This document shows positions 30,094 to 39,839 of a DNA stretch of 64,000 bases, piece after piece. A program made the position numbers and the translations under genes. The notes beneath the pieces were generated by a model. That model had not been told where the DNA came from and did not search any database. It saw only the letters and a list, made by a program, of their open reading frames with translations. Position 1 is the stretch's first letter, and every line of letters begins with the position of its first letter. This DNA is from Flectonema sp. DT1601 (Eukaryota; Euglenozoa; Diplonemea; Diplonemida; Diplonemidae), in assembly GCA_964019425.1 (NCBI GenBank), contig OZ025791.1, positions 782,501 through 846,500 of the forward strand, given 5' to 3'.

Positions 30094-30515
30094 ATGAGTT
30101 TCTTTTTCTTTTTTTTGGGTACTGTTATTTTTTTCTTTTCTCTTTTTCTTTACCGTTCTCATTCAATATTCTTTGGTTCTCGTTCTCGCTTTCGTTTTTT
30201 TTTTTTTTTTTTTTTTTTTTGCTTTTTTTTGTTTTTGTGGAACCCGCTGATGGTGTGCACTTGCAGTGGAAGGGGTCCTATGTTGCTGTGAGTTACCTCT
30301 CCGGTACTCTAAAACTACTAACAATATGGGCGCGTTGGTTCTTAAAAAATAAATAATGATATCGGTTTATTGCTGTTTGTCTGTGCAGCCAAATATTTAT
30401 AAACACATCTGTCGGGGTTCGCAGTGTAAGCGGCATATCCGCTACATGGTTTTCTGAAGTGTTGATGTGCGTTTTTTGTGATACAAATTTTGCAATGCCA
30501 TGTCAAATGGAATGA
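30094..30515 (+). CDS. candidate two-exon membrane protein, 106 aa
   Basis: Exon 30094-30287 starts MSFFFFFLGTVIFFF, continues YRSHSIFFGSRSRFR, another Phe run, then NPLMVCTCSGRGPML. The donor GTGAGT at 30288 is strong. The 101-base intron contains TACTAAC (30316-30322) and ends TTTGTCTGTGCAG. Exon 30389-30515 continues QIFINTSVGVRSVSGISATW and ends FCDTNFAMPCQME, TGA; its 42 codons are free of homopolymer and look well coded. Phe runs in exon 1 may hide further T-rich introns. No family recognised. A plus-strand frame LVEFRESIPNEKRR follows the acceptor TTTTCCGCAG near 30620 and may belong to a neighbouring gene. Confidence 0.42.
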
Positions 30516-33500
30516 TGTCGTGCTGTAACGCGAGTTGATTTTATTTTTCCCCCTTTTTTTTTTTGTTTTCCCATATTCACTTTTCGGCCCTGCTCTACTT
30601 GGCACCTTTCTTCGTTTTCCGCAGCTTGTGGAGTTTCGCGAAAGCATTCCGAATGAGAAAAGGCGCTCTTTTTTTTCTTCTTTTTTAAAAAAAAAAGAAG
30701 CTTTAAACACTTCAATCATCACTTGCTGTGTGAAGATGCAGTGCATTAAGGAACTAAAATAAAATAATTGGTAAGGGAAGATGGAATCCCGGTTTGTGTG
30801 GTAGCTTTGTACAGGCACTTTTTTTGTCTGTGACTTTTTTTTTATTATTTTGGTGTTATTTTTTTCCCCTCTCACTCATGTCTGTGCTTTTGCGCGGTTT
30901 TGTCACATTTTTCCTTACCGTATATTTTCTTTCAATTTTTTTTTTTATATTTCCCCTCACTCACACATACTAGGCTTGCGGCTGAGGAGATTCTTAATGG
31001 GTATCGCCAAGGCATATAATTAAACCGATTGGGGTTTTTTTAAAAAAAAAATACTAACAATGATGACCAACGTTTTTTCACGATGTGCCGTTGAATCCTA
31101 AAGAAAAGAAATGAAAAAAAAAGGCTCACCTTGACTTGCGGCTTCTGTTTGGTCTTTTGCATACAGAGGCAAATCCTTATTGCTTTCCCTTCGTTTTCTA
31201 TATGTCGACTTGTGTTACGAAAAATACAACAGTCCAAAAAAAAAAAAAAAAAGTGAAAGTTATTCATACCAAGTGTTTTGTAATATTAACAGTAGTGCTC
31301 TTGCAGATACGAATACGTTAAATTAAAAAAAAAAAAAAAAAATACAATAAAATAAATAATAGTCGGGTAGTACACAACATCCTACCCGACTGGTCGTAGC
31401 AGTACTTATTTACATTTCTTTTTGTTAGGTTGCATAAATCCCTCTAATTAATTACAGATTTATCCCGCATACTCTATTTTGTATCTCTTTAAGGCATGTA
31501 GAGTAGAATAAAAGACTCTCTAAATGCCTCGTTGATTCTAATTCCTCTCCATTTCCAGACTAACATCCCTGAGAACTTCTAATTGTTCTCTGCCGTGTCT
31601 GACGTTGGCTGGTAGCGATCAAACTGTTGCCCTGTTGAGTGTTTCCTGATTTTTGGTTTCCTGGGTTTTCGTAAATAAATAAATAATTGTTCTCTGCTGT
31701 CTGATATTAGGATTCTAGTTTAGTTGCATCTGCTATTCTCAAAATGCAGGTTATTATTTCCTTCCACTTTTTCTTTTTTTTGTTTGTCGTCTCTTTTGTA
31801 TGTTTGGAATAATGTTGTTTTATCATCCGAGAGGTAGCGAAGTGAGCTTCGGTGTTAAAAATAAAATGTGTCCCGAACGACAATTTCTTTTTCTTCTGTT
31901 TTGAAATTTTTAATATTTTTTATTATTTTTTTTTATTTTTATGTTCCTTCCTATATATCACGACTTCGACTTTAATTTTTAATTTTTTAAAAAATTAATT
32001 CCCATAACACATAATTCTTCACATTTTTTTTTTCTGTAGTGCTTTTTTTTTCCTCTTTTAATACTATTCCAGCGTTTTTCTTTTTTCCCTTTATTTTCTT
32101 CATATTATTATATTAGTGTTTTTCTTTATATCTATTGATGGCGAGTGCTACTTGTGTGTCCTATTTTTATCTTTGGCATAGTTATTAGGTTTTATTTTTT
32201 TTATATTTTTAAAAAAATTGCTTGTACGAACAATAAAAACATACAAGCGAAGAAACCTCATGATTTTTTGTAACGTTCTACCGAAAAAAAGAAAAAAATT
32301 GATTTTTGGGGAGTCCAGTCCAACCCAAAAAGAACCCTTAGGTTCGCGGGTACAATTGGCACTTATTGGCAAAAGTTTTCCCCGGGACTAGAGCTTTGGC
32401 CCCAAAAAAAAAAAAAAAAAAAAAAAAAAATCAAATCAAATCAAATCAAATCATGCAAGTCGCTAAGCAATTTTTTTTTTTTACACTTCTTAACGTGGCA
32501 GTACTTAAAATTCTGTTTTATTAAAATTTAGTTATTTTTGCTTCCTGTTTCACCTTAGGTAGGAAACAAGGAAAAGAACTGAAAGAAGAAAAAAAAAAAA
32601 AAAAAAAAAAACAAATCTCATTTTTCATCTTTCCTATGACGATATTGAATTCTTCTGCAGTTCGGTACTAATAAAGACTTTTCAAGACATTTCACGGTTA
32701 ACACCCACGCTATTATTATTTGGAACAGGAATATCCTGAACGACGATTTACCGCAATTTGATCCTGCGCGACTGTTTTTTTTGTGCTTTTGGTAAATCCG
32801 TAGTGGTCTAAATAAATAAATATTAAAAAAAAAAAAAGAAATGTTACTGCGATCAGTCTTGTTGTGTTTCCCATGAATCAGTTTTTTTTTTTCCCCCTCT
32901 TTTTTTTTTGTCCTCTCAAGTAGGGTATTTTTAAACCAGATTACACACCCTACGCCAGATAGATGTGATATATATTTTTTGTTATTTTATTATGCGTGGT
33001 AAACTTACTTTCACTGTTTCGATTTTAGAAAAACTTCTGACGACGCAGTGATTGCGATTTTCACGTAAGCAATAAGAGATATGTATCACAACCAGACAAA
33101 CAAAAAAAAAAAAAAAAAAGAAAGAAAAAAAAATTGTCTTTTGCATGCACGTTTATGTTTCAGTTAGTCCTGTTGGTACTAATTAGTCCCTTTATTATAT
33201 CGCTGCTGTTGGAAGAATACAAAACAAAAAAAAAAAAAAAAAATGCTGGCTGCTTTCCCTTCTGCTGTAATTTTATTCCCCAAAAATAATTTATCAAAAA
33301 AAAAAAAAAAAAGGTATTGATTGTGGGGGGAAAAAAAGAAAAAAAAAAAAATTATACGTGTTGTGAATCAAAAAGACGTAATATCACAAAATTACGATCT
33401 TCTTGGCGCAAAGACGTGGGCAATATTAGTTGAATGGCGAGTTTATTATTTTCCTTTTCATTGCAATGCCAAAAAAAAAAAAAAAAAAAAAAAAAATAGC

Positions 33501-34641
33501 ACTCCCTTTTCAATTACACTAAAGGATTTCCAACATTGAAAAGTGAGGGGGAAAAAAAAAATGGAAAAAAAGAATTCCCTATACTTGTTGTAGTTTCGTA
33601 TCGCAAAGTTTTTTTGTGACGAAATTTCTTTTTTTTTTTTCCTTCTTTTTTTTTTATCACTGAAAGTTTGGATGACAGATTTTCCTTCAATTAATCAATT
33701 CGTTCTGCTCAGTTGTTTGCCATTTATGGAACTCCCCCCCGAGAGACTCGTTCCGCTATTCCTGTCATGAAAAAAATGGTACGTTTCTTTTTGTGATAAT
33801 TTGCTTAAACATTCAGCATTTCACTATTCACTATTGTTTTAAACTTGATTTTGACTAAAAGAAATTTATTTTTTTTTTGTTTTTTATGTCAATCAAGGGG
33901 CCTGGTAATATGCTGGAAACTTTCTGCTGAGCATATGGGAGTTTTTAAAAATCTTCCAAAACATTTTCTTTTTTCAAAAGCAAAAAAAACAAAAAAAAAA
34001 ACAAATTAACGAAGAGATCCTTCAGTAGTTTTTGCTGCTTACGAATTTCCTTTTTATTCATATTTAGCTTTTTCACAAACAGACAAAAAGAAAACCAGAT
34101 TTAAATAAGTGAAAGATCATGTCACACTCATACTACCTATATAATTCCCTAAGAAACATGGAGAGACATATTTCCTTTCTATTTCCCGTAAAATCGGTTT
34201 AAAAAAAAAAAAAAAAAAGAAAAAATACAAAAAAAAAGGAGGGGCTTAGGTTTCTCGGTTTCTTTGTTTTTATTAGATTTTTTCAACTTTTACTTTTTTT
34301 TTTTTAGAAGGTAAAAACGTCCTTCTGGTAATAATTTGATAGGACACTTACTTAAAAAAAAAAGGAAAAAAAAAACAACAACATTTTTATATATACACAC
34401 CTAGCACATCATAACTTCTGTCGTCGTTGTTTCTGTTTTTTTTTCAGAACAAAAAGACATCTTGAGACCCTTCATAAAGAAAAAGGAGTCCTAAATACTG
34501 GTCAAGTGAGATTCTGTGCTACTTGGATGTCATTGATCTCGTTGACGTGTGGCTGATACCTCGGATTCTGTGAACACTTTCTTTTTTTTAAATTTTCTTT
34601 TTTTTTTACAAAAAAAATTAAGTAGCTGGTACAGTAATTAT
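30516..34641. other. homopolymer-rich stretch with weak candidates on both strands
   Basis: Weak readings include a split plus-strand gene at 30878-31023 (MSVLLRGLRLRRFLMGIAKA, intron 30897-30973), a minus-strand frame 31826-31707 (MIKQHYSKHTKETTNKKKKK, open for ~70 codons if extended upstream) and a minus-strand frame 32372-32148 without ATG (PISANCTREPKGSFWVGLD). Purine-rich strands make such frames likely by chance. A short (TCAAA)n microsatellite lies at 32431-32450. From 32.4 to 34.6 kb I see no supported gene. Confidence 0.3.
31361..31391. other. perfect 10-bp hairpin, 11-base loop
   Basis: AGTCGGGTAG and CTACCCGACT form a perfect GC-containing stem around TACACAACATC, right after a poly-A stretch. 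In this AT-rich setting such a stem is unlikely by chance. It could end a transcript or structure a small RNA; no promoter or T run is placed to decide between them. Confidence 0.55.
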
Positions 34642-34920
34642 TTATGTTGTTGACGGAGTGTTCTCACAGCCATTCTTGGATGAGTGAAACCATCCGCGAG
34701 TATGAGAAAACGAAGTCTGCCTTGAAAGCCTGTCTACAGGACTGTGTGCACTTACAGTGTGATTAAAAAAAAAAAAAAAAAAAAAGCGGTCTCCACAACC
34801 AGCTAAAGAAGAAATTGACTTCAAAATCCAAGCAAATTGCTGTTGACTCTCACAGCGTGCTGTACTTAAGGATGATCGGTGGTTCTCCTTGACTCGTTGT
34901 GATTGTTTTTGGTCAAATTG
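34642..34920 (-). CDS. probable exon(s) of a minus-strand gene, 92 codons open
   Basis: The minus-strand frame from 34920 to the TAA at 34642 has no stop for 92 codons and balanced composition: QFDQKQSQRVKENHRSSLST, then QQQFAWILKSISSLAGCGDR, a Phe run coded by a T run, and SAHSPVDRLSRQTSFSHTRG, ending NGCENTPSTT. No ATG opens it, so at least one exon lies upstream (higher coordinates). GTAAGT sits just after NHT, so the T run may be part of an intron boundary. No family recognised. Confidence 0.42.
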   Translation of the reverse strand, partial: QFDQKQSQRVKENHRSSLSTARCESQQQFAWILKSISSLAGCGDRFFFFFFFNHTVSAHSPVDRLSRQTSFSHTRGWFHSSKNGCENTPSTT

Positions 34921-36690
34921 TTACGTATCAGTGGATCCGTAGCAAATTATTTCTTTTCCCCACCCCCCTATATTTCCATCATAGTATCAAGTTACCCTCT
35001 TTTTATTTACTCCGTTTGTTCTAATAATCCTTGCTGCGACTATTGAAGTGGTAATGGATTGTGTCCTCTGCTAGCTGTGAGTATCCCACTCCCTAATAAA
35101 CAGCATCGTTGGATCTGATAGTAGTGTAGTTTAAAACAAACTTATTGACGTTACACTACAAATTGTTTATATGGACTACGGAGCCTATTGAAGTCTAATA
35201 GCGTTTTACTCTCTTTTCAAAAAGCTATTATTACCTACCCTTTCGCTTACCTACCAATAATGAATTGTGTGTGTGGGTGTTGTCTGATCCTCTGCTCCTT
35301 GTTGAGAAAAAAAAAAAAAAAAAAAAAAAAAATCAAAAACTGTTACTTAGGTGTGCAACAACCCAGCAGCTGTTTGGTATGAGTTGATTTTTTATCAAGG
35401 AATGTAGAAGATTAGTTTTACTTGTTTTTCTTTTGTTTTTAGATACTAACATTGGTGTGGTCATTCTTTCTAAAAAAAGACTTAATGAAAGTCTTACGGA
35501 TTCCTACTCAGGACTTTATCTAACATGCAACGAGCAGTACTACTTCTGTTGTTTATTTTAATTTTAATTTTATTTTCTATTTATTTTTTTGGATTGATAT
35601 TTCTCCTTTCGTTGTATGAAGTTTGACCTTTACTTTATTTAAGGTAAGGTCTGTTTGCTGTTTTTCTTCTTCTTTTTTTTTTTTCCCCCTTGTGTTACAC
35701 CTTGTTGATGAAATTGACAATCGCATCTGTAGCTACATTACCATGGGGGAAAAAAAAAAAAAAAAAAAATAAAATACATTTCCCTTTCCCTTCCAGACAT
35801 TTCTTTTTATTGTAACCACAACCCGCGAAAGCGAGACATCAAGCTTAGCATTTATACTTGAAATGTCTGTTCGCGGCGTACAAAAGACCGAATAAACTCT
35901 ACGGGTCTCTTTTTTTCCCCTGATAACGAGATCTTAAGTACTCTAATTTCAGTATTTCAGCCACGTTTTTTTATTCTTCTGTTGCTTTGCAACATTTTTG
36001 GATTTTTTTATTTTCTTTTATGAATAATGATTTGTTTGAATTTTTCAATTTTTCAATTTTTTTTTTTTTTATTTTCTTTTTTTTTTTTGGACATGTGATT
36101 TATGGCAAAAAAAAAAAAAAATACATATAGGAAGCAAGTAAGGTCAAGTGAGCACAAAAAAAAAAAAAACTTTTTTTTCCCCTTTTCTCCTCCTCTTTAT
36201 TTAAATTATTTCACCCCGTTTTCTGCAATATTTTACAAAATCAAACAATTATCTCCCTCAAAGGGGATCACGGGGCAAGAAAGAATGTGAAAGGGGGCGA
36301 TTTCCTGCCTTCTTTTGCTAGCCCTCAACAGATTACAGACCTGGTAAGAAACGAGCATAATAATTAGCAAGCAACCGTTCCCAAAAAAAGAAAAAGAAAT
36401 AATACAATAAGCAAACGGTCGTCAGGCTACTACTAGTCTGATGTTATATACATCTGTAGGATGGAATTTCTTCCAATCCAAATTCTAGTTTTTTCTTACT
36501 AAATTGAAAGAAGTCTCTCACCCAGTACTTGGATCGTGTAAATACCGGAACTGAAAACCTTAACAGAATTAAAAAAAAAAAAAAAAAAAAAAAACAGAAG
36601 GACGGTGTTATACAGCTTGCTTTGTGTTAGAAGCTGTCTGGATAGACACCTTTTTTTAATGGCCTCTCAGCGATCGCTTAATAGATCCTA
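34921..36690. other. spacer, no supported gene
   Basis: Mixed and homopolymer sequence. A minus-strand stretch near 35000-35080 (AEDTIHYHFNSRSK) might be an upstream exon of the preceding candidate. Otherwise only A/T runs and short unmatched frames. Confidence 0.35.
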
Positions 36691-36942
36691 ATGACAGTTT
36701 CGGCTTTTTCTTGGATGCTCGTTCAAGGCTCAATAGATATAGGTGATTGTTGTTGCTTACTTCAAGTGGAAGGTGTTTTTTTTATATTTGTTCTTCTTCT
36801 TCTTCTTCTGTTGTGTTGTCTCCGTCCTTTTCATATGATAAGGCAATGCATTAAATATAATATCGGTATCGCATTATGTGCATCGACGGTTTTCCCCCCC
36901 CCCCTCTATTTTTTTTTTTGTTGTTCTTCCCCCTCTTGTTAA
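36691..36942 (+). CDS. candidate small membrane protein, 83 aa
   Basis: ATG at 36691 opens MTVSAFSWMLVQGSIDIGDC. A hydrophobic helix VFFIFVLLLLLLLCC is followed by RPFHMIRQCIKYNIGIALCA and a Pro/Phe/Cys-rich end coded by C and T runs. One transmembrane segment is predicted. The helix is coded partly by CTT repeats. The donor-like GGTGTTT before the helix leaves a spliced version possible. No family recognised. Confidence 0.4.
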   Translation: MTVSAFSWMLVQGSIDIGDCCCLLQVEGVFFIFVLLLLLLLCCLRPFHMIRQCIKYNIGIALCASTVFPPPLYFFFCCSSPSC

Positions 36943-37790
36943 CTTTTTTTCTTGAAGCCAGAAACGTGATGTTGTGTTCCCCGTGTCGCCATTCCTGTGG
37001 ACCCTATGCAAATCATGCTTTCTCTTTACACGTTGCGTTTTCTTTTCACAAGTTGTGTCTGCTGGGACTAATTTGAGCACCTTTTTAGATATTTCCAATT
37101 TGGATCTTAAAGGAACTACGTTTTACTTGTTTTCCTTTTTTTTTTTGAAACGGGTTCTATCAGTGAATTCGCGTCTATCGAAAAAAAAAAAAAAAAAAGG
37201 AAAACAAAAAAAACAAAAAAAAGAAAATAAGGAAAAAAAGAAAAAAGATGACAACGTCAACAGGGAGAGACCAAAAGGGGTTCTTGTGACTCACTTGCGT
37301 TTTTTTTTACAATTTTTTTTTTTTTTTTTTTATTCTTGTATGGAGTCAAAGTAATAAAAAAAAAAAGGAAAAAAAAAAGAAATGAAGAGAAGCAGACAAT
37401 CAAAGACAGAATAAAATTTCAGGCATGAACGAATAAAGGAATTCTAAAAGAAAGAATAAAAAAAAAAAACAGCTGCGCAGTTTATGCTTTCAAATTTTTG
37501 AAAGCTTTTGGCTGAAGCTGGTCATTTTTGGTTTGCATTTAGTAGAGGGGAAAATATGACCAAAAAAAAAAGAAAAAATCTTTCGAAACGAGGGGAAACC
37601 AAAATTTTATCATAATAACCCTTTTCACACTTGACACACACGCGCAATACACCACCAACTCCTATCTGACTTAGAAATCGTGACAGAAAATCCTTATACA
37701 AACATTTTCCGTTGAAATGGAAAAAGTTACCAAAAATGGATTCTCCTTTTTTTTTCTTTCTTCCCTCTTATATCTTCTTCAGGCTTTTCG
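36943..37790. other. spacer with a 126-codon open stretch
   Basis: Plus-strand 36974-37354 stays open for 126 codons without an ATG (FPVSPFLWTLCKSCFLFT ... NLSTFLDISNLDLKG ... Lys-rich ... RERPKGVLVTHLRFF), passing through A and T runs. An ATG at 36968 in another frame gives MLCSPCRHSCGPYANHAFS, ending at 37076. One of them may be coding. The remainder is low complexity. Confidence 0.3.
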
Positions 37791-38117
37791 TTAAGTGATT
37801 TCTTTTCCTTCTTTCTTCTCATCCTCCTGATGACTCATTTTTTTGTTCCAAATAAGAAAAGAGAAAGACGGTATACCGCTTACATAACAAGCCATGGCCG
37901 ACGTTCTGTGACCGCTTTTGATATTGCTATAGTTTTTTTTTTCCTCTTTTTTCCCCCTCTCTGTTTTCCCTCGGGAAAGGAAAAAAAAACAAAGATATTG
38001 AAAACATAATGTATTATGTTGGCGCACAAATAGCAATTGTAGGTCTCTGGTAATTCTTAGACGCCTTTGCTTTCTTTTTACCTCAACACAATGGTAGAAA
38101 TTGAGCAGGGACTGCAT
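37791..38117 (-). CDS. candidate basic protein, 108 aa
   Basis: The minus-strand ATG at 38117 follows an A-rich stretch ending TAAG. The frame reads MQSLLNFYHCVEVKRKQRRL, ITRDLQLLFVRQHNTLCFQY, a Phe run, a Lys/Glu-rich part, then SGHRTSAMACYVSGIPSF and a polar end, TAA. GAG followed by GTAAAA after residue 12 is donor-like, so an intron is possible. The middle is purine-rich, which weakens the length argument; the two ends are better coded. No family recognised. Confidence 0.42.
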   Translation of the reverse strand: MQSLLNFYHCVEVKRKQRRLRITRDLQLLFVRQHNTLCFQYLCFFFLSRGKTERGKKEEKKNYSNIKSGHRTSAMACYVSGIPSFSFLIWNKKMSHQEDEKKEGKEIT

Positions 38118-38232
38118 CTTATTTTTTTTTTCCCATCAAAAAGTGATTCCTCCTGTTTTTTTCCCCCTTCTAACTTTTATCTTTGTTGGTCTTTTCGTTG
38201 CTAGTAAGACCCGCGGATGGTGGAGTAGCTAA
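37990..38232. other. short spacer between two minus-strand candidates
   Basis: Upstream flank of the preceding candidate and T-rich sequence. The stretch TAAGACCCGCGGATGGTGGA near 38205 is GC-rich compared with its surroundings, but I see no gene in it. Confidence 0.25.
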
Positions 38233-38469
38233 TTAAAAAAAAAAAAAAAACTCCACCTTCGTGAGGTTGCGCAGACCCACGAAAATGAATGTGTCTTCAC
38301 TCGTTTTTTTTTTTTTTTGAAGTGAAAATCTTTTTTCTTTTTTGGTGGCCGCTTGACGGACTGCAATGCTACTTCCGTAGCATAAGAAAAAGTAAAAAAA
38401 AAAAAAAAATGAAGGGAGTGGAAAAAAAAAAAAAAAAAAAAAAATACTGAAACACCGTGAAAATTGCAC
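38233..38469 (-). CDS. candidate split gene, about 48 aa
   Basis: The minus-strand ATG at 38469 opens MQFSRCF. A GTATTT donor follows in phase 1. After T-rich sequence ending GTAGCATTGCAG, a second exon in matching phase reads RQAATKKEKRFSLQ, a Lys run and TSEDTFIFVGLRNLTKVE before a Phe run and TAA. An unspliced 78-residue reading of the same frame also exists. The second exon is the better-supported part. No family recognised. Confidence 0.38.
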   Translation of the reverse strand: MQFSRCFSIFFFFFFFPLPSFFFFFYFFLCYGSSIAVRQAATKKEKRFSLQKKKKTSEDTFIFVGLRNLTKVEFFFFF

Positions 38470-38649
38470 AGATTTTTTCCCCCACCAACTGTAGTAACGT
38501 ATGTTTATCGTTTCTTATAGGAGGAAAAATTTTTTTTTTTTATTAGTAAAAATTGTAATCGCTGTGGTTTGTTACTTTTTTTTTTCCCTTTCTCCCTTCC
38601 TTTCTCCTTCTTTTATCTCATTCTCCTACTCTCAATTCGATAATGTCTG

Positions 38650-38687
<38 letters not shown>

Positions 38688-39015
38688 TTGTTTCCTCCTT
38701 GTCTTTTGTCATCCCCCAAATAATGAATCTCACAGTTTTGTGCAGTTTATTGCGGAGGTTGACTCCAGGATTTTCCCTCTTAGCCTTTTTTTTTTTTAAA
38801 ACTTCCTTTTCTTCTCTTAATATTTTTTGCCCCAGTATAGCCGATTTATGTTATATTTCAAGTTAGTTTTACGTCTCTTTGTTTACGGTGTGATATAGCA
38901 GCTGTTTTTCTGGAAAATAATTTTTCCTTAAGGGTTTTAGTGTTTGTTCGTTATCTCCTGTTGTATGTGGGAATGCACTCTCTGAAGTTGCGCAGTTTTT
39001 TTTATACACACAAAA

Positions 39016-39754
39016 ATGCCTGTTCTTTTTGTTCCAAAAAAACAAATCCGTTACAGAAAGTTGTTTGTCCTATCAAACGTATTGTTTCGTAAGGAAGATG
39101 TCACTCCCGTTACGCTCCCCATCAGAGCCACTTACAGATATCTAGGCTTGTCGTATTTTTCTTTTTGTCGCCGTTGTTTCTTTCCACCGCCTTTTTTTTT
39201 TTTATTATACAAAATTCTTATTTTTCTCTCCCCCATTTTTTTTTCCCCTCTTTTTTTTCTCTTTTCCCCCCTTTTCCCCTTCTTATTCTATCGGATCGGA
39301 AAGGGGAAAAAAAAAAAAAAAAAAAAACAATTGTAAAACGAAAAGGGAGAAGGCTTTCTTTCTTTTTCTTCCTTTGCTTGGCTTTTTTAAATTTTTTTTT
39401 TAATTTTCTTTCTAAATAGTTCCAAAGAAAGTGTGTGGCAATCTACTTGCCGCTTGGAAGCGGCAACGAGTTAGGCATAGCTGTCGGTCACTTTGAGTAT
39501 GCAGCAACTTCAACTTTAACTAACCTATGTAGCAGAAAAGAAAACACACGCACGAACGGTTGGAAATTTCTTTTTCTTTTTCTTCTTCTTCTTCTTTTTT
39601 TTTTTGTCCTCTCTTTCCTTTTTTCCCCCCTCTTGAGGTTTCAAGTGAGATATTACTGAGAAGTTACACCGAATTAAACTTATCCTTTTCAGATTTCCCT
39701 CAAATAGTTACAATGAATCAGATGTATGTTATATTAACTTGTGGTACAATATGA
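39016..39754 (+). CDS. candidate multi-exon gene upstream of the giant gene
   Basis: ATG at 39016 opens MPVLFVPKKQIRYRKLFVLS, NVLFRKEDVTPVTLPIRATY and RYLGLSYF, then runs into T-rich sequence. After TTTCTTTCTAAATAG (39418) a phase-0 frame reads FQRKCVAIYLPLGSGNELGI, AVGHFEYAATSTLTNLCSRK, ENTRTNG. After CCTCTTGAG (about 39635) a frame EVSSEILLRSYTELNLSF ends at 39754. LPLGSGNELG resembles the PxGTGNxxA loop of diacylglycerol/sphingosine kinase catalytic domains, but no GGDGT motif is seen, so I give no function. The last junction does not keep phase with the donor I can see, so the model is incomplete. Confidence 0.4.
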
Positions 39755-39839
39755 TATTTGGAAATAATAATTTAACTCTCTCCGCAGACCTCTTACCTGT
39801 AAAGGAATCACATCTGCTGTACGGAGGAAATAACAAAAT

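Noticed and set aside
30342-30875. 177-codon minus-strand frame with ATG (MRGEKNNTKIIKKK ...)
   Set aside because: Much of it is purine-rich and antisense to plus-strand exons with good splice signals (GTGAGT at 30288, TCTGTGCAG at 30388). I favour the plus strand, but RNA data could reverse this.
31707-31826. Minus-strand 39-codon frame MIKQHYSKHTKETTNK as a firm gene
   Set aside because: All three minus-strand frames look protein-like here because the strand is purine-rich; kept only as a weak candidate.
32431-32455. CRISPR-like short repeat
   Set aside because: It is a (TCAAA)n microsatellite without spacers.
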